A stretch of DNA of 59,374 nt from Neobacillus notoginsengisoli (GTDB lineage Bacteria; Bacillota; Bacilli; Bacillales; Cytobacillaceae), in NCBI RefSeq assembly GCF_003515685.1, contig NZ_QWEG01000019.1:1-59374 (forward strand), in the 5' to 3' direction. Below, piece after piece: positions 57,561-59,374 of the stretch. The notes beneath the pieces are model-generated. The model was given only the letters and a program-made list of their open reading frames with translations, had not been told where the DNA came from and searched no databases. The position numbers were made by a program, and so were the translations under genes. The first letter of the stretch is position 1. Each line of letters begins with the position of its first letter.

Positions 57561-58253
57561 TTATTTATTCTCAGCTTTCGGATATTTTCTAATTAAAAAT
57601 CCTTGCTGTGGCGACCACTCCGCATAATAAATATCCTTAATATTTCCGGCACCTTCTTTTTTTAGTTCCTCTTTCAGCCACACCTCATCCTTGCCGGCCT
57701 TTTTCAGCTCTTCTTCTTTAATTTGCCCTTCATCAACCAGCAATATCGAAGGGTCAACTCCTTCAGGATCAATATTTAGCATCGATGGAGTCACAGGATC
57801 CGCAGTAGGCTTTTTCATCACACTGATTTGTCCTCCCGTTTCCATGAAAACATACCGGACATCCTTTAAAGAGAAAATTCCCTCTATACGGAGTAAAGCA
57901 CGGAGCTGTTCCATCTCCATTTGATTCTTTTTCATTTCCTTGTGGTTTACTTCTCCATCATCAATCAGTACGGAAATCTTCCCTTTCAGCGGCAAACGGA
58001 TCCACTCAAATCGCTCGGCAAGCTTTTCTACTAAATAACTAATCAACCCCCAAACAGTTACAGCAAATAACACATGCCCAATATGAACCTTCTCATCATA
58101 TATCGATTCTTCAATTATTCCCCCTAATAATATTGCAAAAACAAAATCATAAGGAGTAAGCTGGGACATCTCCTTCTTCCCAAGAAGCCGCGTCACAACA
58201 ACCAACGCAAAAAAGCCAACCCCCAGCTTCAACGCAATCGTACCATACATCAT
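57561..58253 (-). CDS. DUF421 domain membrane protein (YetF/YdfR-like)
   Basis: 230 aa. Three N-terminal helices (TIALKLGVGFFALVVVTRLL, YDFVFAILLGGIIEESI region, HVLFAVTVWGLISYLVEKL), then a cytosolic DUF421 domain (LPLKGKISVLIDDGEV, LLRIEGIFSLKDVRYVFMETGG). In B. subtilis the relative YetF is a spore-germination-time membrane protein of unclear role. The ATG at 58253 (MMYGTIALKL) has GGAGG at seven bases; the longer frame to 58388 runs into a REP element. Confidence 0.9.
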   Translation of the reverse strand: MMYGTIALKLGVGFFALVVVTRLLGKKEMSQLTPYDFVFAILLGGIIEESIYDEKVHIGHVLFAVTVWGLISYLVEKLAERFEWIRLPLKGKISVLIDDGEVNHKEMKKNQMEMEQLRALLRIEGIFSLKDVRYVFMETGGQISVMKKPTADPVTPSMLNIDPEGVDPSILLVDEGQIKEEELKKAGKDEVWLKEELKKEGAGNIKDIYYAEWSPQQGFLIRKYPKAENK

Positions 58254-58321
58254 AAACCTTCCTCCTTCTCTCTCTCTATCCATATACCCAAAAACCCACG
58301 AAAAAACGTTCCCATTTTTTA

Positions 58322-58366
58322 GTGAAGCAGGGGGACGGTTCCAGTGCTTCATTCGGGAGGCGAAAG
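58322..58366. repeat. REP-like element, GCTTCATTCGGGAGGC family (copy 3)
   Basis: TGAAGCA ... GGGGGACGGTTCCAG ... TGCTTCA hairpin then TTCGGGAGGCG, as at 30324-30367. Confidence 0.7.
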
Positions 58367-58426
58367 AACTTAGGAGGCCTTTTAGCATCTATTTTAATGG
58401 TACGGTTTCGGCTGCGGCTTTTACGT

Positions 58427-58690
58427 GACAGTAACAGCTCGGTTTGGTGAATTACTGTCGCGAATGGCGCTTGTGCGACAGTAATGAGGCGCTAAGAGTC
58501 CGAATAACCCATGGATTCGGACTCTTGGCCAGCTTTTGAGCCGTTAAGAGTCCGAATAAGCTACGGATTCGGACTCTTAGCCAGCTTTTGAGGCGTTGAG
58601 AGTCCGAATAACCCACGGATTCGGACTCTTGGCCAGTTTTTGAGGCGTTGAGAGTCCGAATAACTTTGGATTAGGGATTCTTTCCCAGTA
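58427..58690. repeat. Tandem array C: hairpin-linker units of 50-52 bp
   Basis: Three units begin at 58494, 58546 and 58598, exactly 52 bp apart, with a degenerate fourth at 58650. Each is a perfect hairpin AAGAGTCCGAAT ... ATTCGGACTCTT with a 9-base loop, plus linker GGCCAGCTTTTGAGGCGTT. Before them lies a different hairpin, TTACTGTCGC ... GCGACAGTAA, ending in the same linker tail TGAGGCG, with GACAGTAA spaced by 50 bp (58427, 58477). Located downstream of the rRNA operon. Confidence 0.92.
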
Positions 58691-58869
58691 AATCATTGTT
58701 TTGATGATTTGTTGTCCCGATTCCCGCTCTTGTATGTCTGTAAAGGTTCTTTTTACGGCCACTGACTCGATTCCGGCTCGTCATGATAGGCATAATCAAG
58801 TTCCCAAAAAGATTTTCGAACACTTTGGAAACAATGATACACAACTCTTGAATTATTTAGTTACACGAC

Positions 58870-58899
58870 AAAAAAGACAACCCATTCAGGTTGTCTTTT
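58870..58899 (-). terminator. Terminator of the rRNA operon
   Basis: Minus strand AAAAGACAACC-TGAAT-GGGTTGTCTTTTTT directly after 5S rRNA. Confidence 0.92.
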
Positions 58900-58903
58900 G
58901 GTT

Positions 58904-59020
<117 letters not shown>

Positions 59021-59248
59021 TATTTGGTTTGAGGTTCATTCCCTCAAAACTGGATAATGCAAGAAGAAGTTCGAAGAACGAATGATCAAATATATTTGTC
59101 TAGCTACAGCGTCCAGCGCCTAGTGTACTTCGCTCTTCTCCCTACGATAAGTCAACATCGAATCGCTCACGCTCTCCGTGTTTCCTTTATCTCAGTCGAA
59201 GCGCTCCAGTCCATACGCCGCTAAACGGACACTTCCGCTTTTCTATTT
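59021..59248. other. 23S-5S spacer containing a long Bacillus-type repeat
   Basis: From about 59098 to 59243 it carries a repeat starting TAGCTACAGCGTCCAGCGCC and ending ACTTCCGCTTTTC. From memory this AGCGCCTAG ... CTTCCGCTTTTC element is widespread between Bacillus genes; finding it inside an rRNA operon spacer is less usual. No tRNA is in the spacer. Confidence 0.5.

Positions 59249-59374
<126 letters not shown>

Overview
This window comes from a chromosome of the family Bacillaceae (low-GC Gram-positive, Bacillus sensu lato). The right-hand half follows the Bacillus subtilis yeb-yer gene order. Read on the minus strand from right to left it runs: rRNA operon end, DUF421 protein, NETI-motif protein (yebG), purB, yerA, yerB, yerC, pcrB, pcrA, ligA, camS/yerH, a YueI-family gene, a vanW-family gene, gatC-gatA-gatB. 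putP, plsY, dgkB, pncA-pncB and rlmD (yefA) follow further left. The exact genus cannot be fixed from the sequence alone.

Layout. 1-430: 5' end of a group IIC intron abutting a terminator, then a long Bacillus-type intergenic repeat. 436-6.1 kb: diaminopropionate ammonia-lyase, a SUKH-domain protein, an ECF sigma/anti-sigma pair and an unknown coiled-coil protein. 6.4-12.4 kb: a short UvrA-like ABC ATPase, meso-diaminopimelate dehydrogenase and a double AAA+ protein. 12.6-24.4 kb: rlmD, a membrane protein, a secreted protein, a GNAT enzyme, a 1.1-kb tandem array, the NAD-salvage pair pncA-pncB, dgkB, plsY, a thioredoxin-like protein and putP. 24.6-40 kb: a nickel/urease island with ureABCEFGD on the minus strand, divergent nikR and nikABCDE on the plus strand, then a secreted phosphodiesterase and a lipoprotein alpha-carbonic anhydrase. 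40.4-59.4 kb: tRNA-Pro, gatCAB and the conserved yer block back to purB, then 5S and partial 23S rRNA.

How the genes work together. NikR and NikABCDE would control and supply nickel, UreEFGD would insert it into UreABC, and the extracytoplasmic carbonic anhydrase could equilibrate the released CO2/bicarbonate. The yer block groups DNA repair and replication (pcrA, ligA), tRNA amidation (gatCAB), lipid synthesis (pcrB, dgkB, plsY) and purine metabolism (purB, yerA). purB keeps its own PurR-type control region although the usual flanking purine genes are absent here.

The most unusual content is intergenic. Three tandem arrays share a unit of 52 bp built as hairpin plus linker. Two of them (16.34-17.45 kb and 36.43-36.87 kb) share sequence; the third (58.43-58.69 kb) has unrelated sequence but the same period. 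Other notable non-coding items are an uncharacterised structured leader upstream of the NETI gene, a possible attenuator in the urease leader, an orphan 28-bp perfect palindrome, several REP-like hairpin families, and the group IIC intron.
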